Below are positions 1 to 8,465 of a stretch of DNA of 64,000 nt, in pieces. Origin of the DNA: Cellulomonas denverensis (lineage in GTDB: Bacteria; Actinomycetota; Actinomycetes; Actinomycetales; Cellulomonadaceae). Location of the stretch: NCBI RefSeq assembly GCF_012396125.1, contig NZ_JAAXOX010000001.1, positions 620,001 through 684,000 on the forward strand. Reading direction: 5' to 3'. Each line of letters opens with the position of its first letter. Position 1 is the first letter of the stretch. The position numbers and the translations under genes were made by a program. The notes under the pieces were generated by a model. The model made no database searches. It was not told the DNA's origin and saw only the letters and a program-made list of their open reading frames with translations.

Positions 1-403
1 GGCCCAGCACGCCGCGCAGTTCGCGCTCGTCCAGGATCTGCAGGATGCCCTCGGTGCAGCAGACCGCGGCGTTGCGCGGGTTGCGGCCGGTGGCGAAGGC
101 GTTCGGGGCGGCGGTGGGCGACACGTACAGCCGGGGCATCGGCTGGCGGGCCTCGGTGGAGAGCTCGCGCACGATCCGGTACATCACCGGCTGCTCGATC
201 TCGGAGACCGGGCGGGCGTGCATGGCGCGGATCGCGATCTTGTCCGAGTTCCAGTACGAGTAGGCCGTGCTCAGCAGGCCGAACACCGCGAACAGCCAGA
301 TGTAGCGACCGCCCGCCACCAGGGCACCGATGCCGAGCAGCACCGCCCACAGCACGCCGAACAGGAGTGCCGTCTTCAGCCCGTTGTAGTGCCGGTGGCC
401 CAT
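1..403 (-). CDS. htpX: HtpX-like M48 zinc metalloprotease, N-terminal part (cut by window edge)
   Basis: Membrane-bound heat-shock protease of the M48 family that degrades damaged membrane proteins. About 134 N-terminal residues are present; the gene runs off the left edge, so the HExxH zinc site is not seen. Visible are two hydrophobic segments near the N-terminus (roughly residues 10-50), then the segment MARPVS-type linker and a stretch typical of HtpX ([20 protein letters not shown], then a conserved AVCCTEGIL region) that lies just before the catalytic helix. The ATG at 403 is preceded by an AAGGA ribosome site. It is divergent from the amino acid importer at 560. Family identity is by recognition of this N-terminal region; function follows from the family. 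Confidence 0.85.
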   Translation of the reverse strand, partial: MGHRHYNGLKTALLFGVLWAVLLGIGALVAGGRYIWLFAVFGLLSTAYSYWNSDKIAIRAMHARPVSEIEQPVMYRIVRELSTEARQPMPRLYVSPTAAPNAFATGRNPRNAAVCCTEGILQILDERELRGVLG

Positions 404-485
404 GGTCGTCCTTCCCTCGCCGGGGAGCGCGGGTGAGGGCGCTCCGTTCCCCGAGACAACGCCGCAGGCCCCGCCCCGGTTCCCC

Positions 486-491
486 TACCCT
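486..491 (+). promoter_or_regulatory. -10 box (TACCCT) for the amino acid ABC importer operon
   Basis: TACCCT matches the TAnnnT -10 pattern seen before many genes in this window. A start near 498 would give a leader of about 60 bases before the GTG at 560, with a GAGGAG ribosome site at 548-553. No clear -35 box is seen. Confidence 0.4.
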
Positions 492-559
492 GGCCCTTCG
501 CGCGCCATCACGCGCGCGCGACCACCGGGCCGCCGGCCCCGTCCCCCGAGGAGACCCTC

Positions 560-1402
560 GTGCGTAGCACCCGCATTCTCGCCCTGGCCGCTGCGAGCGC
601 CCTGGCGCTCGCGGCGTGTGCCCCGGCCGACGACGACAGCAGCGGCGGTGCCACCGCCACCGACGGCGCGCTGCAGACGCTGACCGACGGTGTGCTGACC
701 ATCGGCACCTCCGACCCGGCCTACGAGCCGTGGATCGTGGACAACGACCCCAGCAACGGCAAGGGCTACGAGTCGGCGGTCGCCTACGCGGTGGCCGAGC
801 AGCTCGGCTACGACGCGGACCAGGTCGAGTGGGTGACCGTGACCTTCGACCAGATCATCGCGCCGGGCGCCAAGAGCTTCGACTTCGCGATCAACCAGGT
901 GTCGATCAGCCCGGAGCGGGCCGAGAACCTGGACTTCTCCTCCTCGTACTACGACACCGCGCAGGCCGTGGTCACGGTCGAGGGCAGCCCGGCGGCGGAG
1001 GCGAGCAGCCTGGCCGACCTCAAGGGCGTCAAGCTCGGCGCGATGGTCGGCACCACCAGCCTGCAGGTCGCGCAGGACACGATCGAACCGGACACCGACA
1101 TCCAGGTGTTCAACGACAACGACCAGGTGAAGCAGGCGCTGACCTCCGGCCTGGTGGACGCGATCATCGTCGACCTGCCGACCGCGCTCTACATCACCGC
1201 GGCCGAGCTGGACGACGGCGTGCTGGTCGGTCAGCTGCCGGCCGGTGACGACCCGGACCAGTTCGGCCTGGTGCTGGACAAGGACTCCCCGCTCACCGAG
1301 CCGGTCACCGAGGCGGTGGACGCGCTGCGCGAGGACGGCACGCTGGACGACCTGCAGGCCGAGTGGCTCACCGACGCCGCCGGTGCCCCGGTCCTGAAGT
1401 AA
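560..1402 (+). CDS. Polar amino acid ABC transporter, substrate-binding lipoprotein
   Basis: Extracytoplasmic solute-binding protein of family 3 (SBP_bac_3), 280 aa, which captures an amino acid and delivers it to the permease encoded next. A lipoprotein signal peptide is clear: positively charged start, hydrophobic run, and lipobox LAAC with the acylated Cys at residue 20. The mature part has the family pattern of a ligand domain (SDPAYEPW, then the FDFAINQVSISPER region where the bound amino acid is usually contacted). The start is GTG with GAGGAG six bases upstream. The stop codon overlaps the ATG of the permease (TAATG), so the genes are translationally coupled. The exact amino acid cannot be read from the sequence. 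Confidence 0.9.
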   Translation: MRSTRILALAAASALALAACAPADDDSSGGATATDGALQTLTDGVLTIGTSDPAYEPWIVDNDPSNGKGYESAVAYAVAEQLGYDADQVEWVTVTFDQIIAPGAKSFDFAINQVSISPERAENLDFSSSYYDTAQAVVTVEGSPAAEASSLADLKGVKLGAMVGTTSLQVAQDTIEPDTDIQVFNDNDQVKQALTSGLVDAIIVDLPTALYITAAELDDGVLVGQLPAGDDPDQFGLVLDKDSPLTEPVTEAVDALREDGTLDDLQAEWLTDAAGAPVLK

Positions 1403-2301
1403 TGACCAGCACCTCCGCCGACGGCGCCCGGGCCTCCGCCTGGGCGCCGTCGGCGCGTCAGCTCGAACGGGACGCCTTCCGCAAGGGCCGGGCCCGCCGC
1501 TCGGTGCTGGTGGCGATCGTCAGCACGGTGCTGGTGGCCGCGGTGGCGGTGCTGGCGCTGGTCAGTTCGCCCGGGTGGCCTCGGGTGCGCAAGTCGTTCC
1601 TGGACCCGCACGTGGCCTGGGAGTCGCTGCCCAAGGTGCTGGAAGGGCTGTGGCTGAACGTCCGGGTGATGGTGGTCTGCGCGGTGATCATCGTGGTGCT
1701 GGCGATGCTGCTGGCCCTGGCCCGGACCCTGCGCGGCCCGGCGTTCTTCCCGCTGCGCGCGCTGGCCACCGGCTACGTCGACGTGTTCCGCGGGCTGCCG
1801 CTGATCCTGGTGCTGCTGCTGGTCGGCTTCGGGCTGCCCGGGCTGCGCTTGCAGGGCATCCCGACCTCGGCGGTGGTGCTCGGCGGCATCGCCCTGGTGC
1901 TGACCTATTCGGCCTATGTCGCCGAAGTGTTCCGGGCCGGGATCGAGTCGGTGCACCCCTCGCAGATCGCCTCGGCCCGCTCGCTCGGGCTGACCCGCGG
2001 GCAGACGCTGCGGCACGTGGTGCTGCCGCAGGCGGTGCGCCGGGTGATCCCGCCGCTGCTGAACGACCTGGTCTCGCTGTCCAAGGACTCCGGTCTGATC
2101 TCGATCCTGGGTGCGATCGACGCGGTGCGCGCGGCCCAGCTCAAGACCGCCGAGTACGCCAACTTCACGCCCTATGTGGTCGCCGGGGTGCTGTTCGTGC
2201 TGCTGACCATCCCGCTGACCCGGTTCACCGACGCGCTGGCCAAGCGGGGCGGCTGGCTGGGCTCGCAGAGCGGCCTGGCCGGTGCGGGGGCGATGCGATG
2301 A
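1402..2301 (+). CDS. Polar amino acid ABC transporter permease
   Basis: Inner-membrane permease of the HisM/GlnP type, 299 aa. It has a hydrophilic N-terminal extension (about 32 residues), a first membrane helix at about 33-54, and then further helices. The EAA loop that docks the ATPase is visible as ASARSLGLTRGQTLRHVVLP. Most family members are about 220 aa, so the extra N-terminal helix and tail make this a longer variant. The ATG at 1402 overlaps the TAA of the binding protein, and its TGA overlaps the ATG of the ATPase. An upstream in-frame ATG at 1363 lies inside the previous gene and is unlikely. Substrate is inferred from family only. Confidence 0.9.
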   Translation: MTSTSADGARASAWAPSARQLERDAFRKGRARRSVLVAIVSTVLVAAVAVLALVSSPGWPRVRKSFLDPHVAWESLPKVLEGLWLNVRVMVVCAVIIVVLAMLLALARTLRGPAFFPLRALATGYVDVFRGLPLILVLLLVGFGLPGLRLQGIPTSAVVLGGIALVLTYSAYVAEVFRAGIESVHPSQIASARSLGLTRGQTLRHVVLPQAVRRVIPPLLNDLVSLSKDSGLISILGAIDAVRAAQLKTAEYANFTPYVVAGVLFVLLTIPLTRFTDALAKRGGWLGSQSGLAGAGAMR

Positions 2302-3044
2302 ACGGCACCGAGCCGCTGCTGCGGATCGACCGGGTGCGCAAGGCCTTCGGCGACCACGTCGTGCTGGACGACCTGTCGCTGGATGTGCACGAGCACCAGG
2401 TCGTCGTGCTGATCGGGTCCTCCGGGTCCGGGAAGTCGACCCTGCTGCGCTGCATCAACCTGCTGGAGGAGGTCGACGACGGCGCGATCACCATGGCCGG
2501 GCAGGAGATCACCGACCCGCGGGTGGACGCCAACGCGGTGCGCGCCCGGATCGGGATGGTCTTCCAGTCCTACAACCTGTTCCCGCACCTGCGGGTGCTG
2601 GACAACGTGGCCCTGGCGCCACGGCTCGTGCACAAGCTCGACCGGGCCGAGGCGCGCGACCGGGCCGCCCGGATGCTGGACCGGGTCGGGCTGGCCGCCA
2701 AGGCCAACTCTTTCCCGGACGAGCTGTCCGGCGGCCAGCAGCAGCGGGTGGCGATCGCCCGGGCCCTGGTCGGCCAGCCGGCGTTGATGCTGCTGGACGA
2801 GGTGACCAGCGCCCTGGACCCGGAACTGGTCGGCGAGGTGCTCGGCCTGCTGGAGGAGCTGAAGGCGGAGGGCACCACGATGGTGCTGGCCACCCACGAG
2901 ATGAGCTTCGCCCGGCATGTGGCCGACCAGGTGTGCTTCCTGCATCAGGGCCGGATCCTGGAGCAGGGCCCGCCGGAGCAGGTGCTGGTCGAACCGCGCG
3001 AGCAGCGCACCCGGGACTTCCTGCGGCGGTTCACCGCGGGCTGA
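2298..3044 (+). CDS. Amino acid ABC transporter ATP-binding protein
   Basis: Cytoplasmic ATPase that drives the importer, 248 aa. All nucleotide-binding motifs are intact: Walker A GSSGSGKST (residues 40-48), Q-loop in MVFQSYNLFPH, signature LSGGQQQRVAIARAL, Walker B LMLLDE followed by the D-loop SALD, and the switch His in LATHEMSF. It belongs to the GlnQ/HisP group. The ATG overlaps the permease stop (ATGA). The last 14 bases overlap the 3' end of the convergent RarD gene. This completes a three-gene operon of binding protein, permease and ATPase. Confidence 0.93.
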   Translation: MNGTEPLLRIDRVRKAFGDHVVLDDLSLDVHEHQVVVLIGSSGSGKSTLLRCINLLEEVDDGAITMAGQEITDPRVDANAVRARIGMVFQSYNLFPHLRVLDNVALAPRLVHKLDRAEARDRAARMLDRVGLAAKANSFPDELSGGQQQRVAIARALVGQPALMLLDEVTSALDPELVGEVLGLLEELKAEGTTMVLATHEMSFARHVADQVCFLHQGRILEQGPPEQVLVEPREQRTRDFLRRFTAG

Positions 3045-3972
3045 GCGTCGCCTCCTGGACCCGGCTCAGCCGCTGGGCCCGGCTCGCCCGCACCCCGTCG
3101 ATGGTCAGCAGCACCAGCGCGACCCAGACCAGCGCGAAGCCCCACCACCGGGCCGGCGGCATGGTCTCGTGCAGCACGGTCACCCCGATCAGGAACTGCA
3201 GGATCGGCGCCAGGTACTGCAGCATCCCGACCACGCTGAGCGGCAGCCGGCGGGCGGCCTCGCCGAACAGCAGCAGCGGCAGCGCCGTGACCACCCCGGT
3301 GCCGACCAGGGCCAGGGCCTGCCCGGTGCCGGCGTGGCCGAAGCTGCTGTCACCGATCGCGGTCAGCCAGATCAGGTACCCCGCGGCGACCGGTGCCAGC
3401 ACCAGGGTCTCCACCGCGAGCGACGGTGCGGCGCCCACCGACCGGCCGACCCGGTTCTTCAGCAGCCCGTAGAACCCGAAGGAGAACGCCAGGGTGAGCG
3501 CCACCCACGGCAGCCGCCCGACCCCGACCGTGATCACCACCACCGCCAGCACGCTGATCCCGAGCGCGATCCACTGCAACCGGCGCAGCCGCTCGCGCAG
3601 CACCAGCACCGCCAGCCCGACCGTGACGATCGGGTTGATGAAGTAGCCCAGCGCCGCGTCGACCACGTGACCGGACAGCGTCCCGTAGACGAAGGTCAGC
3701 CAGTTCACCGCCAGCAGCACCGCCGCCACCGCCAGCACCCCGAGGGTCCGGCCAGAGCGCAGCACGGTGCCGAACGCACCCCACGCGCGGCCCACCGTGA
3801 GCACCACCGCGCAGAACACCAGGGACCACAGCACCCGGTGCGCGATGATCTCCGCCGGGCCGGCCGGGACCAGCAGGGTGAAGTACAGCGGGAGCACGCC
3901 CCACAGCAGGTAGGCGGCCGTGCCGTTGGCCAGGCCACGGGGATCCAGGGTCGGGGTGGGTGTCGTGCTCAC
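3031..3972 (-). CDS. rarD: RarD-type EamA family transporter
   Basis: Predicted exporter of the drug/metabolite transporter superfamily, RarD branch (associated with chloramphenicol sensitivity in Gram-negatives; substrate unknown). 313 aa with about ten hydrophobic helices. The N-terminal family signature GTAAYLLWGVLPLYFTLL, with the HRVLWSLVF helix after it, identifies RarD. I chose the GTG at 3972 because a TACGGT -10 box lies seven bases upstream, consistent with a leaderless transcript; in-frame upstream ATGs would read through the neighbouring promoter region. Its 3' end overlaps the convergent ABC ATPase gene by 14 bases. Confidence 0.85.
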   Translation of the reverse strand: MSTTPTPTLDPRGLANGTAAYLLWGVLPLYFTLLVPAGPAEIIAHRVLWSLVFCAVVLTVGRAWGAFGTVLRSGRTLGVLAVAAVLLAVNWLTFVYGTLSGHVVDAALGYFINPIVTVGLAVLVLRERLRRLQWIALGISVLAVVVITVGVGRLPWVALTLAFSFGFYGLLKNRVGRSVGAAPSLAVETLVLAPVAAGYLIWLTAIGDSSFGHAGTGQALALVGTGVVTALPLLLFGEAARRLPLSVVGMLQYLAPILQFLIGVTVLHETMPPARWWGFALVWVALVLLTIDGVRASRAQRLSRVQEATLSPR

Positions 3973-3979
3973 AGGCCGA

Positions 3980-3985
3980 ACCGTA
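3980..3985 (-). promoter_or_regulatory. -10 box (TACGGT) for leaderless rarD transcript
   Basis: TACGGT on the minus strand is followed by seven bases and then the GTG start. This spacing places the transcription start at or next to the start codon. It supports the chosen start. Confidence 0.45.
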
Positions 3986-4077
3986 ACCCCGGCCGCCGAC
4001 CCACCCCGGACCGCATCCGGCCGTTGGCAGGAGTTCGACGGCGATTGGCGAGCGGAGGCACCCTTGCCCGGCCCGCC

Positions 4078-4083
4078 TAGACT
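4078..4083 (+). promoter_or_regulatory. -10 box (TAGACT) for the ferredoxin-NADP reductase gene
   Basis: TAGACT lies about 107 bases before the GTG at 4190. It would give a leader of roughly 100 bases, which is GC-rich and can form local hairpins, but I recognise no riboswitch in it. Confidence 0.35.
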
Positions 4084-4189
4084 GGTCACAGCCCGCGGCC
4101 GCAGGGCGGCGACCTGGACGTCCGGACCCGGACTCGGTCGCCGGAGCGTCGCGCGGCGCCACGTCCTCGTCGAGAGAGAAGGAAGCCGC

Positions 4190-5569
4190 GTGAGCTCCCA
4201 CCGTCCCGTCCGGGTCGCCGTGATCGGCGCCGGACCCGCGGGCATCTACGCCTCGGACATCCTGTCCCGTTCCGGACTGGACGTGTCCATCGACCTGATC
4301 GAGCGGCTGCCCGCCCCGTTCGGACTGGTCCGCTACGGCGTGGCCCCCGACCACCCCCGGATCAAGCAGATCATCACCGCCCTGCACAAGGTGCTCGAAC
4401 GGGGTGACATCCGGCTGATCTGCAACGTCGACTACGGCGTGGACCTCAAGCTGGAGGACGTCCGGCGGCACTACGACGCGGTGATCTTCGCCACCGGGGC
4501 GATCAAGGACGCCGACCTGCCGATCCCCGGCATCGACCTGGACGGGTCCTACGGCGCCGCCGACTTCGTCTCCTGGTACGACGGGCACCCGGACGTGCCG
4601 CGCAGCTGGCCGCTGGACGACCGCGAGGTCGCCGTGATCGGCGCCGGCAACGTCGCGCTGGACGTGGCCCGGATGCTCGCCAAGCACGCCGAGGACCTGG
4701 CCGCCACCGACGTCCCGGCCAATGTGCACCAGGTGCTCGCGGCCTCCCCGATCACCGATGTGCACGTCTTCGCCCGGCGCGGCCCGGCGCAGGCCAAGTT
4801 CTCCAGCCTGGAGCTGCGCGAGCTGGGCCACGTTCGCGACGTCGACGTGATCGTCTACCCGGAGGACTTCGAGTTCGACGAGGGCTCCCAGGCGGCGATC
4901 CGCTCGTCCAACCAGACCAAGCAGGTGGTCAAGACCCTCACCGACTGGACGCTCAAGGAGCCGGAGGAGCTGACCGCGAGCCGGCGGATCCACCTGCACT
5001 TCCTGCACGCCCCGGCCGAGGTGCTGGGCGAGGACGGCAAGGTGGTCGGCCTGCGGACCGAGCGCACCGTGCTCACCGGCGACGGCACCGTGGTCGGCAC
5101 CGGGCAATTCCACGACTGGCCGGTGCAGGCGGTCTACCGCGCGGTGGGCTACTTCGGCTCCCCGGTGGTGGACGTGCCCTTCGACGAGCAGGGCGGGGTG
5201 ATCGCCAACCGGGAGGGCCGGGTGGTGGACGTCGACGGCGACCCGGTGCCCGGGGTGTACACCACCGGCTGGATCAAGCGCGGCCCGGTCGGCCTGATCG
5301 GCCACACCAAGTCCGATGCCAAGGAGACCATCGAGCACCTGGTCGAGGACGCCGCGGCCGAGTCGTTCCGCGCCGCCACCGAGCCCGACCCGGAGGCCGT
5401 GCTCGACTTCCTGCGGGCCCGTGGCGCCCGGCCGATCCACTGGGACGGCTGGGAGCTGCTGGACGCCTACGAGCGCACGCTGGGCGAGCGGGAAGGCCGC
5501 GAGCGGGTCAAGGTCGTCCCCCGCGAGGACATGGTCCGGATCGCGCTCGCCCTGACCGACGAGGACTGA
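4190..5569 (+). CDS. fprA: Ferredoxin/flavodoxin--NADP reductase, FprA type
   Basis: FAD-dependent reductase of the adrenodoxin-reductase-like group that moves electrons between NADPH and ferredoxin, 459 aa as expected for actinobacterial FprA. The FAD-binding Rossmann motif VIGAGPAGIYASD is at about residues 11-23, and the NADP motif VIGAGNVALDVAR at about 149-161. The conserved RRGPAQAKF segment, which contacts the NADP phosphate, follows near 196. Other family landmarks are APFGLVRYGVAPDHP and the C-terminal TGWIKRGPVGLIGTNK-like segment. The start is GTG with an AGAAGGAAG ribosome site. It is a single-gene unit ended by a strong hairpin at 5581-5620. Confidence 0.92.
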   Translation: MSSHRPVRVAVIGAGPAGIYASDILSRSGLDVSIDLIERLPAPFGLVRYGVAPDHPRIKQIITALHKVLERGDIRLICNVDYGVDLKLEDVRRHYDAVIFATGAIKDADLPIPGIDLDGSYGAADFVSWYDGHPDVPRSWPLDDREVAVIGAGNVALDVARMLAKHAEDLAATDVPANVHQVLAASPITDVHVFARRGPAQAKFSSLELRELGHVRDVDVIVYPEDFEFDEGSQAAIRSSNQTKQVVKTLTDWTLKEPEELTASRRIHLHFLHAPAEVLGEDGKVVGLRTERTVLTGDGTVVGTGQFHDWPVQAVYRAVGYFGSPVVDVPFDEQGGVIANREGRVVDVDGDPVPGVYTTGWIKRGPVGLIGHTKSDAKETIEHLVEDAAAESFRAATEPDPEAVLDFLRARGARPIHWDGWELLDAYERTLGEREGRERVKVVPREDMVRIALALTDED

Positions 5570-5580
5570 CTCGCACCACG

Positions 5581-5620
5581 ACGAGGGCCCCGCACCGGAT
5601 CACCGGTGCGGGGCCCTCGT
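5581..5620. terminator. Bidirectional terminator hairpin
   Basis: Perfect 18-bp stem (5581-5598 with 5603-5620) around the loop ATCA. It lies between the convergent ends of fprA and the polyprenyl synthase gene. There is no long T tract, as is usual in GC-rich actinobacteria. Confidence 0.8.
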
Positions 5621-5629
5621 GGCGTGGTC

Positions 5630-6634
5630 TCAGGACGCCCGATTCACCAGCGCCTCGGCGAAGGAGATGAACGAGTCCTTCACCGGCCCGGCCGGCAGCG
5701 GGTCGAGCAGGGCGACCGCCTCGTCCACCAGCGCCAGCGCCCGGGCCCGGGTCTCCTCGACCACCTCGTGCGCGGACAGCTCGGCCACCGCGCGGGCCAG
5801 GTCCTGGTCCGCGGACAGGTCGGAGTCCAACAGCTCGACCAGCGCGAGGTCGGCCGGCCGGGATTCCCGGGCCGCCCGCTCGCGGAGCAGCAGCACCGGC
5901 ATGGTCGGCACCTGCTCGCGCAGATCGGTGCCGGGGGTCTTGCCGGACAGCGTCCCGTCCAGCGACAGGTCGATCACGTCGTCGGCCAGCTGGAACGCCA
6001 CCCCGATCCGCTCGCCGAAGGCCGCGACGGTCTCCACCGTGGCCTGGTCGCAGCCACCGTACATCGCACCCAGCCGGGCGGAGGTGGCGATCAGCGAGGC
6101 GGTCTTGTCGGCCAGCACCCGCAGGTAGTGCTGCACCGGGTCGTCGCCCTCGGCCGGGCCCATCGACTCGTGCAGCTGGCCCAGGCACAGCCGCTCGAAC
6201 GTCCCGGCCTGGATCTTGACCGCCTCCGGCCCGAGCCCGGCCACCGTGGTGGACGCCCGGGAGAACAGCAGGTCCCCGACCAGGATCGCCACCGAGTTGC
6301 CCCACACCTCGTGCGCGGCCGGGGCGCCGCGCCGCAGCGGGGCGGAGTCCATCACGTCGTCGTGGTACAGCGAAGCCAGGTGGGTCAGCTCCACCACCAC
6401 GGCCGCGTCCAGCACCTCGTCCCGGGAACCGTCGCCCAGTTCGGCCGCCAGCAGGGTCAGCATCGGGCGCAGCCGCTTGCCCCCGGCGTCGGCCAGGTGG
6501 TGTGCGGCATCGTCCACCAGCTGATCGGCATAGGCGGCGGCGTCGTGCAGGCGGCTCTCGACCAGGTCGAGTCGACCCGCGATCCGCTCGGCGAGGGCCG
6601 GGTCGGCGAGCGGCAGGGCGGTCGGGGATGTCAC
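5630..6634 (-). CDS. Polyprenyl diphosphate synthase (menaquinone side chain)
   Basis: Trans-isoprenyl diphosphate synthase, 334 aa, which condenses isopentenyl diphosphate units onto an allylic primer. The first Asp-rich motif DDVMD is at residues 92-96 and the second, DDVID, at 218-222; GGKRLRP (51-57) binds isopentenyl diphosphate. Small residues before the first motif (HLASLYHDD) resemble long-chain synthases of the heptaprenyl to nonaprenyl type, so the product is probably the menaquinone side chain; chain length is inference. The GTG start at 6634 lies six bases after a TAGGTT box. It sits directly downstream of the complex I operon but behind a terminator, so it has its own promoter. 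Confidence 0.88.
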   Translation of the reverse strand: MTSPTALPLADPALAERIAGRLDLVESRLHDAAAYADQLVDDAAHHLADAGGKRLRPMLTLLAAELGDGSRDEVLDAAVVVELTHLASLYHDDVMDSAPLRRGAPAAHEVWGNSVAILVGDLLFSRASTTVAGLGPEAVKIQAGTFERLCLGQLHESMGPAEGDDPVQHYLRVLADKTASLIATSARLGAMYGGCDQATVETVAAFGERIGVAFQLADDVIDLSLDGTLSGKTPGTDLREQVPTMPVLLLRERAARESRPADLALVELLDSDLSADQDLARAVAELSAHEVVEETRARALALVDEAVALLDPLPAGPVKDSFISFAEALVNRAS

Positions 6635-6640
6635 GGGACG

Positions 6641-6646
6641 AACCTA
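6641..6646 (-). promoter_or_regulatory. -10 box (TAGGTT) for leaderless polyprenyl synthase transcript
   Basis: TAGGTT on the minus strand with six bases to the GTG start. It lies between the nuo terminator hairpin and the gene. Confidence 0.45.
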
Positions 6647-6680
6647 TCTGGCCGGACGGCTGAGGGCAGAACTGACGCGC

Positions 6681-6717
6681 GACCGCCGCCCCGCGCGGGT
6701 GGCACGGGGCGGCGGTC
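6681..6717 (-). terminator. Terminator of the nuo operon
   Basis: 13-bp perfect stem (6681-6693 with 6705-6717) with an 11-base loop, placed 21 bases after the nuoN stop codon. Confidence 0.7.
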
Positions 6718-6737
6718 AGTGATCGAGGGTACGCGGC

Positions 6738-8465
6738 TCAGGGCAGGAAGACCGCCACCTGGGAGATCGCCTCCAGCACCGGCCCGGGCAGCACGCCCAG
6801 CAGGACGGTCAGCACCGCGCAGATCGCGATGGCGGCGACCGCGAAGCCCTGGGAGGTGACCACGACGGTGCGGGGGCGACCGCCGGCCTCGTCGTCGGTG
6901 TCGGACAGCGGGCCGCCGTGCGGGCTGGTGAAGAACATCAGCACGATCAGGCGCACGTAGAAGAACGCGGCCGCGGCGGAGGCCAGGACGCCGATCAGGG
7001 CCAGCGGCCACGCGCCGCCGTCCACCGCCGCGGCGAACACGGCGAACTTGCCGGTGAAGCCCGCGGTGAGCGGGATCCCGGCGAAGGACAGCAGGAACAG
7101 GGCGAAGGTGCCGGCCAGCACGGGGTGGGTGCGACCGAGGCCGGCCCACTGCGAGATGTCGGTGGCCTCGCCGAGCACCGGGGCGTCGGCCTCGTCCTGG
7201 TCATCGGCGGCCGGGCCGGTGACGCCGGGGGTGTCCGAGCCGGCGGGCAGGACACCGGCGGCGACCGCGGCACCGAGGGTGGCGGCGGCGTTCTCCGGGA
7301 CCGCGGCGGAGGCGGTGCCCCGCTCCCGGACCAGGGAGACGATGCCGAAGGCGCCGACGGTGGCCGCGCCGTAGGCCAGCAGGTAGAACAGCACCGCGGT
7401 GATGCCGCTCTGGGCCAGGGCGATCACGCCGGTGAGCACGAAGCCGGCGTGCGCGATCGAGGAGTAGGCCAGGATCCGCTTGACGTCGGTCTGCACCAGG
7501 GCGATCACGGTGCCGACCACCATGGTGGCGATCGCGACGGTCCACATCATCGGTTCCAGGTCCCAGCGCATGCCGGGCACCACGGTGTAGAACACCCGCA
7601 GCAGGGCGCCGAAGGCGGCGACCTTGGTGCAGGCGGCCATGAAGCCGGTGATCGGGGTCGGGGCGCCCTGGTAGACGTCCGGGGTCCAGGAGTGGAACGG
7701 CACCGCGCCGACCTTGAACAGCAGGCCGATCAGCACCAGCAGCGAGCCGACCAGCAGCAGCCCGTCCATCCCGGTGACGGCGGGCACCGCGGCGGCGATG
7801 TCGCTGTACCGGATCGAGCCGGAGTAGCCGTAGAGCAGCACGATGCCGAACAGCAGCAGTGCGGAGGCGAACGCGCCGAGCAGGAAGTACTTCATCGACG
7901 CCTCCTGGCTGAGCAGGCGACGGCGGCGGGCCATCCCGGTCAGCAGGTACAGCGGCAGCGACAGCACCTCGAGCGCGATGAACAGGGTCAGCAGGTCGCC
8001 GGTGGCCGGGAAGATCATCATGCCGCCGGTGGCGAACAGCATCAGCGGGTAGATCTCGGTCTGCTGCAGCCCGGCCCGGCGGGCGGACTCCTCGTAGCCG
8101 GATCCCGGCACCGAGGCGGCCTGCGGGGCGAAGGCGTCCTCGCCGGTGGAGGTGCGGTCCGCGGCGATCAGCACGGCCAGCAGGGCGAGCAGCGCGATCA
8201 CGGCCTGCATCACCAGCGTCGGCCCGTCGACCAGGAGCGAGCCGCCGAGCACGTCGGTGCCGCCGGTGTCCTTGACGTCGTTCCAGAGCAGGCCGACCGA
8301 CACGATGCTGCCCAGCAGGGCGAGCAGGGTGAGGGCGAGCTGGATCGGCCGGCGGGTGGCCCGGGGCGCGAAGGCCTCGACCAGCACCCCGATCACCGCC
8401 GCGCCGAGCGGGAACAGCACCGGCGTGAGCTGGGCCCACGCGATGTCCGGAGCGTTGAAGGTCAC
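6738..8465 (-). CDS. nuoN: NADH-quinone oxidoreductase subunit N
   Basis: Antiporter-like proton-pumping subunit of complex I, 575 aa, with about 14 membrane helices. Family landmarks include the KVGAVPFHSWTPDVYQGAP segment (helices 7-8, with the conserved Lys) and the IALVQTDVKRILAYSSIAH segment. It is longer than the usual 480-500 residues, partly because of an Ala/Asp-rich insert at about residues 383-437 (VRERGTA to DISQW) between two helices; this insert is not part of the conserved fold. It is the last gene of the operon; its ATG overlaps the nuoM stop (ATGA). Confidence 0.95.
   Translation of the reverse strand: MTFNAPDIAWAQLTPVLFPLGAAVIGVLVEAFAPRATRRPIQLALTLLALLGSIVSVGLLWNDVKDTGGTDVLGGSLLVDGPTLVMQAVIALLALLAVLIAADRTSTGEDAFAPQAASVPGSGYEESARRAGLQQTEIYPLMLFATGGMMIFPATGDLLTLFIALEVLSLPLYLLTGMARRRRLLSQEASMKYFLLGAFASALLLFGIVLLYGYSGSIRYSDIAAAVPAVTGMDGLLLVGSLLVLIGLLFKVGAVPFHSWTPDVYQGAPTPITGFMAACTKVAAFGALLRVFYTVVPGMRWDLEPMMWTVAIATMVVGTVIALVQTDVKRILAYSSIAHAGFVLTGVIALAQSGITAVLFYLLAYGAATVGAFGIVSLVRERGTASAAVPENAAATLGAAVAAGVLPAGSDTPGVTGPAADDQDEADAPVLGEATDISQWAGLGRTHPVLAGTFALFLLSFAGIPLTAGFTGKFAVFAAAVDGGAWPLALIGVLASAAAAFFYVRLIVLMFFTSPHGGPLSDTDDEAGGRPRTVVVTSQGFAVAAIAICAVLTVLLGVLPGPVLEAISQVAVFLP

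Noticed and set aside
3350-5440. Very long frame antisense to fprA and rarD
   Set aside because: Composition is His/Gly/Asp/Val-rich without any domain; it mirrors the real genes.
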